A stretch of DNA of 64,000 bases. Origin: Streptomyces sp. AM 2-1-1 (GTDB lineage Bacteria; Actinomycetota; Actinomycetes; Streptomycetales; Streptomycetaceae). The stretch spans positions 3,793,501 to 3,857,500 of the forward strand of contig NZ_CP119147.1 in the NCBI RefSeq assembly GCF_029167645.1. Direction: 5' to 3'. The notes under the pieces are model-generated. The model saw nothing but the letters and a program-made list of their open reading frames with translations, did no database searches and was not told the origin of the DNA. The translations under genes were made by a program, and so were the position numbers. Numbering within the stretch: the stretch's first letter is position 1; the number at the start of each line of letters is the position of its first letter. Below are positions 16,247-24,301 of this stretch, in pieces.

Positions 16247-17773
16247 GTGCCTCGTGGTGATGGACGACTCAACCACGACCTGCTCCCCGGCGAGAAGGGC
16301 CCTCAGGACGCTTGCGGCGTCTTCGGGGTCTGGGCTCCCGGCGAAGAGGTCGCCAAGCTCACCTATTTCGGACTGTATGCCCTGCAGCACCGTGGACAGG
16401 AGTCCGCGGGCATCGCAGTGAGCAACGGGTCCCAGATCCTGGTCTTCAAGGACATGGGACTGGTCTCGCAGGTCTTCGACGAAACGTCTCTGGGGTCGCT
16501 CCAGGGCCATATCGCGGTCGGTCATGCCCGTTACTCCACCACCGGTGCCTCGGTGTGGGAGAACGCGCAGCCGACGTTCCGTGCCACCGCGCACGGCTCG
16601 ATCGCCCTCGGCCACAACGGCAACCTGGTCAACACGGCCCAGCTCGCGGAGTTGGTCGCCGACCTGCCGCGCAAGGACGGCCGTGCCACCCAGGTCGCCG
16701 CGACCAACGACACCGACCTCGTGACGGCGCTGCTCGCCGGGCAGACCGACGACGACGGAAAGCCGCTCACCATCGAGGAAGCCGCCACCCAGGTGCTTCC
16801 CCAGGTCCGCGGCGCCTTCTCGCTGGTCTTCATGGACGAACACACCCTCTACGCCGCCCGGGACCCGCAGGGCATCCGCCCGCTCGTCCTCGGCCGCCTC
16901 GAACGCGGCTGGGTCGTCGCGTCGGAGTCCGCCGCCCTCGACATCTGCGGCGCCAGCTTCGTCCGCGAGATCGAGCCGGGCGAGCTGGTCGCCATCGACC
17001 AGAACGGTCTGCGCACCTCCCGCTTCGCGGAAGCGAAGCCCAAGGGATGCGTCTTCGAGTACGTCTACCTGGCCCGTCCCGACACCGACATCGCCGGGCG
17101 GAACGTCTACCTCTCCCGCGTCGAGATGGGCCGGCGCCTCGCCGCCGAGGCCCCCGCCGACGCGGACCTGGTGATAGCGACACCGGAATCCGGCACCCCC
17201 GCCGCGATCGGTTACGCCGAAGCCAGCGGCATCCCGTTCGGCGCCGGACTGGTCAAGAACGCGTATGTGGGGCGGACCTTCATCCAGCCCTCGCAGACCA
17301 TCCGCCAGCTGGGCATCCGCCTGAAGCTGAACCCGCTCAAGGAAGTCATCAAGGGCAAGCGCCTGGTGGTCGTCGACGACTCGATCGTCCGCGGCAACAC
17401 CCAGCGCGCGCTGGTCCGGATGCTCCGCGAGGCGGGCGCCGCCGAGATCCACATCCGGATCTCGTCCCCGCCGGTCAAGTGGCCGTGCTTCTTCGGCATC
17501 GACTTCGCGACCCGCGCCGAGCTCATCGCCAACGGCATGTCGATCGACGAGATCGCCACGTCGATGGGGGCGGACTCGCTCTCGTACATCTCGATCGACT
17601 CGATGATCGAGGCGACGACGATCCAGAAGCCCAACCTCTGCCGCGCCTGCTTCGACGGTGAATACCCGATGGAGCTCCCGGACCCGGAGCTGCTCGGCAA
17701 GCAGCTGCTGGAGACCGAGCTGGCCGCCGGCCCCGCCGCCACCGCGGCGGCCGACGCGCTGCGTCGTCCGTGA
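16247..17773 (+). CDS. purF: Amidophosphoribosyltransferase
   Basis: A 508-residue enzyme for the first committed step of purine synthesis, PRPP plus glutamine to phosphoribosylamine. GTG 16247 gives MPRGDGRLNHDLLPGEKGPQ followed by DACGVFG, with the catalytic Cys exposed after propeptide processing. ALQHRGQESAGI belongs to the glutaminase domain; the PRPP-binding loop is VVVDDSIVRGNTQ. Conserved cysteines for a 4Fe-4S cluster are suggested by KWPCFFGID and NLCRACFDG, as in the Bacillus-type enzyme. An in-frame extension to 16118 is not supported. purM follows after 57 bases on the same strand. Confidence 0.97.
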   Translation: MPRGDGRLNHDLLPGEKGPQDACGVFGVWAPGEEVAKLTYFGLYALQHRGQESAGIAVSNGSQILVFKDMGLVSQVFDETSLGSLQGHIAVGHARYSTTGASVWENAQPTFRATAHGSIALGHNGNLVNTAQLAELVADLPRKDGRATQVAATNDTDLVTALLAGQTDDDGKPLTIEEAATQVLPQVRGAFSLVFMDEHTLYAARDPQGIRPLVLGRLERGWVVASESAALDICGASFVREIEPGELVAIDQNGLRTSRFAEAKPKGCVFEYVYLARPDTDIAGRNVYLSRVEMGRRLAAEAPADADLVIATPESGTPAAIGYAEASGIPFGAGLVKNAYVGRTFIQPSQTIRQLGIRLKLNPLKEVIKGKRLVVVDDSIVRGNTQRALVRMLREAGAAEIHIRISSPPVKWPCFFGIDFATRAELIANGMSIDEIATSMGADSLSYISIDSMIEATTIQKPNLCRACFDGEYPMELPDPELLGKQLLETELAAGPAATAAADALRRP

Positions 17774-17830
17774 TCCGGACCGGCCGGCGTTCCCTCCAGC
17801 CCCGTATTCCCACACGAAAGATCCCGGGCA

Positions 17831-18904
17831 ATGTCTGAGACAACAGGTGCTTCCTACGCGGCGGCCGGCGTCGACATCGAGGCCGGCGACCGCGCGGTCG
17901 AGCTGATGAAGGAGTGGGTGAAGAAGACGAAGCGCCCCGAGACCGAGGGTCTCGGCGGTCTCGGCGGTTTCGCCGGCCTCTTCGACGCCTCCGCCCTCAA
18001 GCGCTACGAGCGCCCGCTGCTGGCGTCCGCCACCGACGGCGTCGGCACGAAGGTCGACCTCGCGCGGCAGATGGGCGTCTACGACACCATCGGCCACGAC
18101 CTGGTCGGCATGGTCGTCGACGACCTCGTCGTCTGCGGTGCCGAACCGCTCTTCATGACCGACTACATCTGCGTCGGCAAGGTGCACCCCGAGCGTGTCG
18201 CGTCGATCGTGAAGGGCATCGCCGAAGGCTGCGTCCTCGCGGGCTGCGCCCTCGTCGGCGGTGAGACGGCCGAGCACCCCGGGCTCCTGGGGCCGGACGA
18301 CTTCGACGTCGCCGGCGCGGGTACGGGCGTGGTCGAGGCCGACCTGCTGCTCGGCCCCGACCGCATCCGCGAGGGCGACGCGGTCATCGCCATGGCCTCG
18401 TCCGGTCTTCACTCCAACGGGTACTCGCTCGTGCGCCACGTGGTGTTCGACCGGGCCGGCTGGAGCCTGGACCGCCAGGTGGAGGAGTTCGGCCGCACCC
18501 TCGGCGAGGAGCTGCTGGAGCCCACCCGGATCTACTCGCTGGACTGCCTCGCCCTCACCCGTACGACCGAGGTGCACGGCTTCAGCCACGTCACCGGCGG
18601 TGGCCTGGCGAACAACCTCGCCCGGGTGATCCCGGCCGGGCTGCACGCCACCGTGGACCGGTCCACCTGGACCCCGGGCGCCGTCTTCGACCTGGTCGGC
18701 AAGGCCGGCAAGGTCGAGCGGCTGGAGCTGGAGAAGACGCTGAACATGGGCGTCGGCATGATCGCGATCGTCCCGGCGGACTCCGTGGACGTGGCACTGA
18801 CGACGCTGGCCGACCGCGGGGTCGACTCCTGGGTCGCCGGTGAGATCACCGAGCGCGGCGACCACGCCACGGGTGCCGAACTGACCGGCGACTACGCACG
18901 CTGA
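17831..18904 (+). CDS. purM: AIR synthase
   Basis: A 357-residue phosphoribosylformylglycinamidine cyclo-ligase, which closes the imidazole ring of AIR using ATP. Diagnostic parts are YAAAGVDIEAGDRAVELM, LLASATDGVGTKVDLA, HDLVGMVVDDLVVCGAEPLF and HSNGYSLVRHVVF. Length is normal. It follows purF closely and is probably co-transcribed; a strong hairpin lies at 19087-19117. Confidence 0.97.
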   Translation: MSETTGASYAAAGVDIEAGDRAVELMKEWVKKTKRPETEGLGGLGGFAGLFDASALKRYERPLLASATDGVGTKVDLARQMGVYDTIGHDLVGMVVDDLVVCGAEPLFMTDYICVGKVHPERVASIVKGIAEGCVLAGCALVGGETAEHPGLLGPDDFDVAGAGTGVVEADLLLGPDRIREGDAVIAMASSGLHSNGYSLVRHVVFDRAGWSLDRQVEEFGRTLGEELLEPTRIYSLDCLALTRTTEVHGFSHVTGGGLANNLARVIPAGLHATVDRSTWTPGAVFDLVGKAGKVERLELEKTLNMGVGMIAIVPADSVDVALTTLADRGVDSWVAGEITERGDHATGAELTGDYAR

Positions 18905-19086
18905 TCACGCGGGACCGTGCCGGAGGGCGGGCGACAGCGGTCGTCCGTCCGCCCGGGAGGCTCCGTCCGGGCGTCGTCGCCACCCGGGCGCGGCCGCTCC
19001 CCCGCGAGGGATCCCGGCCGCCTCGGACCCGACGTGCGTGCGCGGGCCTCGGAAGACCCCCACCCCACCGTGTCCGGACAGCACAG

Positions 19087-19117
19087 AACCCGGTCCGGGA
19101 CGGGCCCGGACCGGGTT
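19087..19117. terminator. Bidirectional terminator between purM and DUF3073
   Basis: A perfect 13-bp stem AACCCGGTCCGGG (19087-19099) with 19105-19117 and a five-base loop, followed by TGTTGTGT, sits 18 bases from the end of the convergent DUF3073 gene. Confidence 0.88.
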
Positions 19118-19134
19118 GTTGTGTCAGCGCGAGG

Positions 19135-19386
19135 TCAAGCGCCGCGGCGCTGGGACGAGGGACCGGACTCCTCGTCCTCGTCCTCGTCGTCGTTGTACAG
19201 ACTTGCGTACTGTGCGTACGGGTCATCTTCCTCGTCGTCGTCCTCGAACGGCTCGGCGTTCGGTGGCTGACTCGAAGGTGATGCGCCCAGCTCATTGGCC
19301 AGACGTGACAGGTCGGTTCCGCCGCTGCTGTACTTCAGCTGGCGGGCGACCTTTGTCTGCTTGGCCTTTGCCCGGCCGCGCCCCAT
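19135..19386 (-). CDS. DUF3073 family small acidic protein
   Basis: An 83-residue protein from ATG 19386 (GAGGGGG upstream). It begins MGRGRAKAKQTKVARQLKY, then SGGTDLSRLANEL, the conserved DUF3073 part, and ends in a run of Asp/Glu (FEDDDEEDD and DDEDEDEE) with two Tyr residues. A basic head and acidic tail suggest nucleic-acid or ribosome association, but no function is established. It is a common neighbour of purM in streptomycetes. Confidence 0.88.
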   Translation of the reverse strand: MGRGRAKAKQTKVARQLKYSSGGTDLSRLANELGASPSSQPPNAEPFEDDDEEDDPYAQYASLYNDDEDEDEESGPSSQRRGA

Positions 19387-19656
19387 GGCTCGACCCCCTC
19401 GGTGACGGGGCTCGACGGCCCCAGAGTCTTGACACGCGTTCATGTTTCGGGACGGCCCCTCGGATGAGAGTCCGTACCCGTAGGGCTTCAACGGTACCTG
19501 CTTCCGTGGCCATACGGTACGCCGCCCGCGTCTTGCGCCCCGGTGCAGGACCAGTGAGGAGCCCCGTCCTCGCTGGTCAACTGCGATTTTAACCTCTTGT
19601 GGGCCTCCGACCCGCCGACCGGGGTGAGTCTTGTCTCGCCGGCCGGCGGGCGGTCG

Positions 19657-20775
19657 TCAGGAGCGGGCGGGACGACGTGCTTCGGCCATCCTGCGTTCGG
19701 CGATCCGGTCGGCGGCGGCGGCCGGCGGAATCCCGTCCTCCTTCGCACGTGCGAATATGGCCAGCGTGGTGTCGAAGATCTCCGCCGCCTTCGCCTTGCA
19801 GCGGTCGAAGTCGAAACCGTGCAGCTCGTCGGCGACCTGGATCACGCCGCCGGCGTTCACCACGTAGTCGGGGGCGTACAGGATCGCGCGGTCCGCGAGG
19901 TCCTTCTCCACACCCGGGTGCGCGAGCTGGTTGTTGGCCGCCCCGCACACCACCTTCGCCGTGAGCACCGGCACGGTGCGGTCGTCCAGCGCGCCGCCGA
20001 GCGCGCAGGGCGCGTAGATGTCGAGCCCTTCGGTGCGGATGAGCGCGTCGGTGTCGGCCGCGACGGCGATCCCGGGGTGCGCGTCGGTGAGCGCGCGCAC
20101 CGACTCCTCGCGCACGTCCGTGACGACGACCTCGGCGCCGTCCTCCAGGAGGTGGCCGACCAGGTGGCGGCCGACCTTGCCGACCCCCGCGACGCCGACC
20201 TTCCGGCCGCGCAGGGTCGGATCGCCCCACAGGTGCTGGGCCGATGCCCGCATCCCCTGGAAGACACCGAACGCGGTGAGCACGGACGAGTCACCCGCAC
20301 CGCCGTTCTCGGGGGAGCGGCCGGTGGTCCAGCGGCACTCGCGGGCGACGACGTCCATGTCCGCGACGTACGTGCCGACGTCGCAGGCCGTGACGTACCG
20401 CCCGCCGAGCGAGGCGACGAACCGGCCGTAGGCGAGCAGGAGTTCCTCGGTCTTCACGAGGTCGGGGTCGCCGATGATGACGGCCTTCCCGCCGCCGTGG
20501 TCGAGCCCGGCCATGGCGTTCTTGTACGACATCCCGCGCGCGAGGTTCAGCGCGTCGGCGACGGCCTCCGCCTCGGTCGCGTAGGGGTGGAAACGGGTGC
20601 CGCCGAGGGCCGGGCCCAGGGCGGTGGAGTGGAGGGCGATGACGGCCTTGAGGCCGCTGGCCCGGTCCTGGCAGATGACGACCTGCTCATGGCCTCCCTG
20701 GTCCGAGTGGAACAGGGTGCGCAGGACGTCCACGGGCGCGTCGTGCGCGCCGGGTACGCCGGTCACATCGGTCAC
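19657..20775 (-). CDS. vdh: Valine (branched-chain amino acid) dehydrogenase
   Basis: A 372-residue Glu/Leu/Phe/Val-family dehydrogenase that oxidatively deaminates branched-chain amino acids with NAD, feeding acyl-CoA precursors. The substrate region has [16 protein letters not shown] and [15 protein letters not shown] with the catalytic lysines; the NAD domain has [14 protein letters not shown] and [18 protein letters not shown] chose GTG 20775, which follows GGGAG and gives MTDVTGVPG; a TTG five codons earlier is also possible. In streptomycetes the valine enzyme has this gene position near bldC. It diverges from the gene at 20956. Confidence 0.93.
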   Translation of the reverse strand: MTDVTGVPGAHDAPVDVLRTLFHSDQGGHEQVVICQDRASGLKAVIALHSTALGPALGGTRFHPYATEAEAVADALNLARGMSYKNAMAGLDHGGGKAVIIGDPDLVKTEELLLAYGRFVASLGGRYVTACDVGTYVADMDVVARECRWTTGRSPENGGAGDSSVLTAFGVFQGMRASAQHLWGDPTLRGRKVGVAGVGKVGRHLVGHLLEDGAEVVVTDVREESVRALTDAHPGIAVAADTDALIRTEGLDIYAPCALGGALDDRTVPVLTAKVVCGAANNQLAHPGVEKDLADRAILYAPDYVVNAGGVIQVADELHGFDFDRCKAKAAEIFDTTLAIFARAKEDGIPPAAAADRIAERRMAEARRPARS

Positions 20776-20955
20776 GGTGGTGACTCCCAAGTACGAAGCG
20801 GCGGAACTGGAAGGGGACTTCTGAGGGTGGGAAGGCCCCGGCGGGCCGGCAGGACCGGCCCGTCCGGTCCTGAGCGTAGGCGCTGCTCACGCGCGGATCG
20901 CCCTTCTGCCGTGGATCACCCCCCGGGGGAGTACCGGCGTGACACGATCAGCTTC

Positions 20956-21801
20956 ATGTCGGTGGTGTCTTCGGTGCTCGTCCCTTACACGTCCTATCTG
21001 CGGGTGTACGAGCCGCTCGCCGCCTTCCCGGAGGCCGAGCGCGCGCACTGGACGCGCTACGCGCAACGTGCCGTCTTCCCCACGGCCCAGGACGAACTCC
21101 GCCGTTCCCTGGCGGATTTGCTGCCCACGCCGCCGGTCGGGGTGAGCCCGCACGAGAGCGCGGACGCCTTCGTGACGGAGCTCGACGGGATGGTCTGCGT
21201 CTGCCCGTGGCGGACCCGGCTGCGCGGCTGGCTGGCTCTGGGGGAACTCGAGGAGATGTTTTCGGCCAATGTGCTGGACGCCGTCCTGCCTCCGGTGATC
21301 CGCGAGCAGCAGGCCGCCGACCATGAGCGGTGGCAGCGGCGGAACCCGGACGCGCGGCCCTGGATCAGGACCGCGGTCTGGCACGTACCGGTCCGCTGGT
21401 TCGTGCTCTTCGCCGACGGGGAGCGGGAGTACGGCGCCCCGGACGGCGCGGGCGGCCCGGCCTCGCTGCGGTACCGGACCCCGATGGTGGAGGCGCGCCG
21501 CCGGCTGGCCCGGGGGCTGCGGACCCTGCGCGAGACCGTGGACGACGGCTCGCTGGCGGACGGTCTGGTCGACGTGGGGCGGTGGCTGGAGGAGTTCCAC
21601 CCCCGGTCGCTGGTCGAGCTGGACTACGCGGGGCTGGTGCACGCGGTGCCGGCGGAGCGGCTCGCCGAGGACCGGTCGGCGGCCGACGCGGCCGAGGGCA
21701 TCGCGGCACTGCGCGCCGGCGACACCGACCGTGCGGCGGTGGCGTACGGCCGGCTCGCGGAACGCTGGCGGGCGGTGCGGGACCTGCGGTTCGCCAACTG
21801 A
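20956..21801 (+). CDS. Conserved hypothetical protein
   Basis: A 281-residue soluble protein beginning MSVVSSVLVPYTSYLRVYEPL. It has no signal peptide or membrane helix and no catalytic motif I recognise. The N-terminal part contains LAAFPEAERAHW and PTAQDELRRSLADLLP; the middle has ARPWIRTAVWHVPVRWFVLF; the C-terminal third is helical. The conserved location between vdh and bldC in streptomycetes suggests a core gene. The start ATG 20956 lies close to the likely promoter, so the mRNA may be nearly leaderless. A longer upstream frame over vdh is a shadow. Confidence 0.75.
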   Translation: MSVVSSVLVPYTSYLRVYEPLAAFPEAERAHWTRYAQRAVFPTAQDELRRSLADLLPTPPVGVSPHESADAFVTELDGMVCVCPWRTRLRGWLALGELEEMFSANVLDAVLPPVIREQQAADHERWQRRNPDARPWIRTAVWHVPVRWFVLFADGEREYGAPDGAGGPASLRYRTPMVEARRRLARGLRTLRETVDDGSLADGLVDVGRWLEEFHPRSLVELDYAGLVHAVPAERLAEDRSAADAAEGIAALRAGDTDRAAVAYGRLAERWRAVRDLRFAN

Positions 21802-22672
21802 CCGGAGCGCCGGTTGATCGCGTCTTCCTCACCCCGTGTCACCCCGAGGGGCGATACGAATCGCATCACAGCGGCATGAAAAGCCCGAAGGTGGGCAACT
21901 TCCTGCCGAGGCGGTCAATGGGGATCAATCGGTCCGAACCATCCCCGTACGGCCCACCGCCTCCTCCGCCAGGAAGGCCGGCCCCGAGCGGGCGGCCCCG
22001 ACCGGGAAGGGAGTTGAGGGATCGGATGATCACCGGCGCGGGATGCCCGCACGCACGCGAACCCACGGAGTGCACCGGGAGACGCGGGGCCGGGGCGTGA
22101 CCCGGCGGGGTTCCGCCCACGGCCCAGGTGTGCGGACCGGGGGCGTGAGGGTGGCCGGCTGACGCCCCGTGAGGCATGTCCCCCGGGACGGAAGATACGG
22201 GTGGAGCGGGGGCTACGGCTCACGTCCTAGGTCTTACGTCCTGAACCGGTCGATTGGCCGCAAGCGTGACGGACGGCACTAAGGCCGCCCTTGCGCCCAT
22301 CCCCACCCCTCGTGCCAAAATAGGACAAGGAGTCCCGGGAGGGCTCTGTCCGTCCAACTATGGGCGGATTGCTCTGCATTGCGCGCTATGGGGGTCCAGT
22401 GGCTCCTGATCGCCCTGTGACTGATCGTTACTGACGAGTGACTGTCCGCTATGGCATGGTCCATCGGCATCCGTCGCTGATGAACACCTGGGAGGGCAAT
22501 TCCATCGGTTTGGCCGACGTGGCTGGACGGATGGTGTAGTTGTAGTGCCGAGGACAAGCCGTTCGTCCTATAACCGACTCGGTCCCCGTCCGCCATTTCG
22601 GGCAACGTGGGCCAAGGTGCAGAATTTAGAGGAAAGAACCGAGATGGTTCGGTTCTCCCGAGGAGGCCGCTC
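21802..22672 (+). other. Long regulatory leader of bldC
   Basis: An 871-base spacer that is less GC-rich than its surroundings from about 22260 on. CTATGG recurs at 22358, 22386 and 22449, a TATAAC -10-like box lies at 22569-22574, and an 8-bp hairpin sits at 22635-22656 directly ahead of the ribosome binding site. No gene is supported on either strand. Confidence 0.45.
22635..22656 (+). promoter_or_regulatory. Hairpin next to the bldC ribosome binding site
   Basis: AGAACCGA (22635-22642) and TCGGTTCT (22649-22656) form a perfect 8-bp stem with a six-base loop, ending five bases before the AGGAGG at 22661-22666. It could be a protein-binding operator or an mRNA structure that affects translation. 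Confidence 0.5.
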
Positions 22673-22879
22673 ATGACCGCTCGCACCCCTGATGCCGAGC
22701 CGCTGCTGACCCCGGCTGAGGTTGCCACGATGTTCCGCGTGGACCCGAAGACGGTCACCCGTTGGGCCAAGGCTGGCAAGCTCACGTCCATCCGCACGCT
22801 CGGTGGACATCGCCGATACCGCGAGGCAGAGGTCCGCGCACTGCTTGCGGGTATTCCGCAGCAGCGCAGCGAGGCCTGA
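22673..22879 (+). CDS. bldC: MerR-like developmental regulator BldC
   Basis: A 68-residue single-domain DNA-binding protein. The winged helix-turn-helix is plain: LLTPAEVATMFRVDPKTV, RWAKAGKLTSIRTLGGHRRY, REAEVRALL. It matches the small MerR-type BldC that binds DNA cooperatively as head-to-tail oligomers and holds back sporulation genes during vegetative growth. ATG 22673 has AGGAGG six bases upstream. An in-frame start at 22607 would include the hairpin and is not favoured. It is followed by a strong T-rich terminator. Confidence 0.97.
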   Translation: MTARTPDAEPLLTPAEVATMFRVDPKTVTRWAKAGKLTSIRTLGGHRRYREAEVRALLAGIPQQRSEA

Positions 22880-23012
22880 AACACCCCTGTCGCCGCTTCA
22901 CGACCGGGCAGCTGACGGCCCCCCAACCGCCGCCGCCCACCCCTGGCTCCATACGACGGGCGCCCGCCCCAACGGGCGCCATACCTGTGCGATGCGGGTA
23001 CGTCGTCAAGAT

Positions 23013-23050
23013 CGCGCTGGACTCCGCCGGGTCCAGCGCGGTCTTTTTTT
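23013..23050 (+). terminator. Strong intrinsic terminator of bldC
   Basis: CGCGCTGGAC (23013-23022) and GTCCAGCGCG (23031-23040) form a perfect 10-bp stem followed by GTCTTTTTTT. This is the most canonical terminator in the window. Confidence 0.95.
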
Positions 23051-24040
23051 GTGCCCGGACGCCTGTGCGGTCGGAACGGGAGGCGTGTGCGGCCGTCACG
23101 GTCGTCCGGCGGGCGCGGCCGGCACATGCCGGACGGAACGGGCCGTCACGTCGCGCTCCGCCCTGCGGCGGGCCTTGCGGGCCGGTGTCGCCCCTGCGCG
23201 TACGAGTTCTCCACCCAGGGTGCCACGCGGCCTCATCGGCGGGTGCGGGTGGGGTGTGGGCGCCCGTGTGGGTCCCCGTGCGGCCCGGTGGAGGGGTCTG
23301 CCCGGAGGCGGGGGAGCTGCCCGCACGGGCCGGGGGAAACCGGAGGGATGGATTCCACGGGAACTCTCCGGTGGAGTGCAATTGCACATATTAAATTCGA
23401 CACTTGTAGGAAGAGGGTAAAGTCACCCTGTCCAAAAACTTGTTCAGTGACTCCCGTCACACTGCTTGCCGCTTGCCAACGTCCAGCCTGCCACCGCGAG
23501 AAGACGGAACGCCTCGCCGATGGTCAGGAGACCGGGGGTCTTCGGTCCTCCGTCCGGGTGGTCTCCGCACCCGGTCCGGTGGTCGGGACGGGCGCGGCCG
23601 AGGGCGCCCGGAGGGCTCCCCGGGAGCCGCCTGGTCCGCCGGGCCCCGGAGACGTGCTCTCGCGCCCGTCACGGCCTCCTGAGCGCCCTTCAGCTCCCCC
23701 GGCCCTCGCCCGTCTTCCCCGGGGCCCTCGGCTCCCGGACGGCCTCCTCGCGCCCGCACCCGGGGCCGGTCGCGGGCTCCGGGCGGCGAGCGGGCGCCGA
23801 CGCGGGGCGGGCCGGCGCCACCGGAGGCGGTGCCGACCGACGTGACGGCGGTCGCCGGTCGCCGCCCGAGGGGGCCCGCAGCAGCGCCCGGACCTCGTGT
23901 CCCGCTTCGCACGTGTGCACGGTCGCCCCCGGGGGGCCCGCCGACGGGAAGACGGAACGGCACGGCCCGTACGTTCCCCGGTGCACGTGACCCACGGGCG
24001 GGCCGGCCGCCGAAGCGGACGTCACGGAGGCGGAACGCAC
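23051..24040. other. Gene-poor stretch between bldC and tRNA-Asp
   Basis: About 990 bases without a supported gene. An AT-rich island at 23370-23470 contains the 12-bp palindrome GTGCAATTGCAC (23376-23387), ATATTAAATTC, and the repeat AGGGT-AAAGTC-ACCCT (about 23415-23430), so it looks like a promoter or operator region without a recognisable downstream gene. The remainder is extremely GC-rich and its long frames look like shadows. Confidence 0.4.
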
Positions 24041-24070
24041 GAAGGCCCGGATCTGATGATCCGGGCCTTC
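24041..24070 (-). terminator. Terminator of tRNA-Asp
   Basis: A perfect 12-bp stem GAAGGCCCGGAT (24041-24052) with 24059-24070 and a six-base loop lies nine bases 3' of the minus-strand tRNA. Confidence 0.88.
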
Positions 24071-24078
24071 GACATGTG

Positions 24079-24153
24079 CGGTCCTGACGGGATTTGAACC
24101 CGCGGCCTCCACCTTGACAGGGTGGCGAGCACTCCAAACTGCTCCACAGGACC
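24079..24153 (-). tRNA. tRNA-Asp (anticodon GTC), copy 1
   Basis: A 75-nt minus-strand cloverleaf with acceptor GGTCCTG/CAGGACC, anticodon loop CTGTCAA giving GTC, T-loop GTTCAAA and the Asp discriminator G. It is identical in sequence to the copy at 29582. Confidence 0.97.
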
Positions 24154-24301
24154 TTGCTGTCGTTCTCGCTTCCGTACTCTCGTCCGGCTGCGAAACAGGA
24201 CTGTACAGGAGGTCGGCGGGCCAGGTCGAATTCACCCGGCGTGACGGCCTGCTCACCGACCCGAAGGGCGGTGAGCAGGCCGGATCCCCCGACGGCACGG
24301 C

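Noticed and set aside
22358..22455. Repeated CTATGG boxes upstream of bldC as a defined operator array
   Set aside because: Only six bases are shared with irregular spacing, so chance is likely; mentioned only as context.
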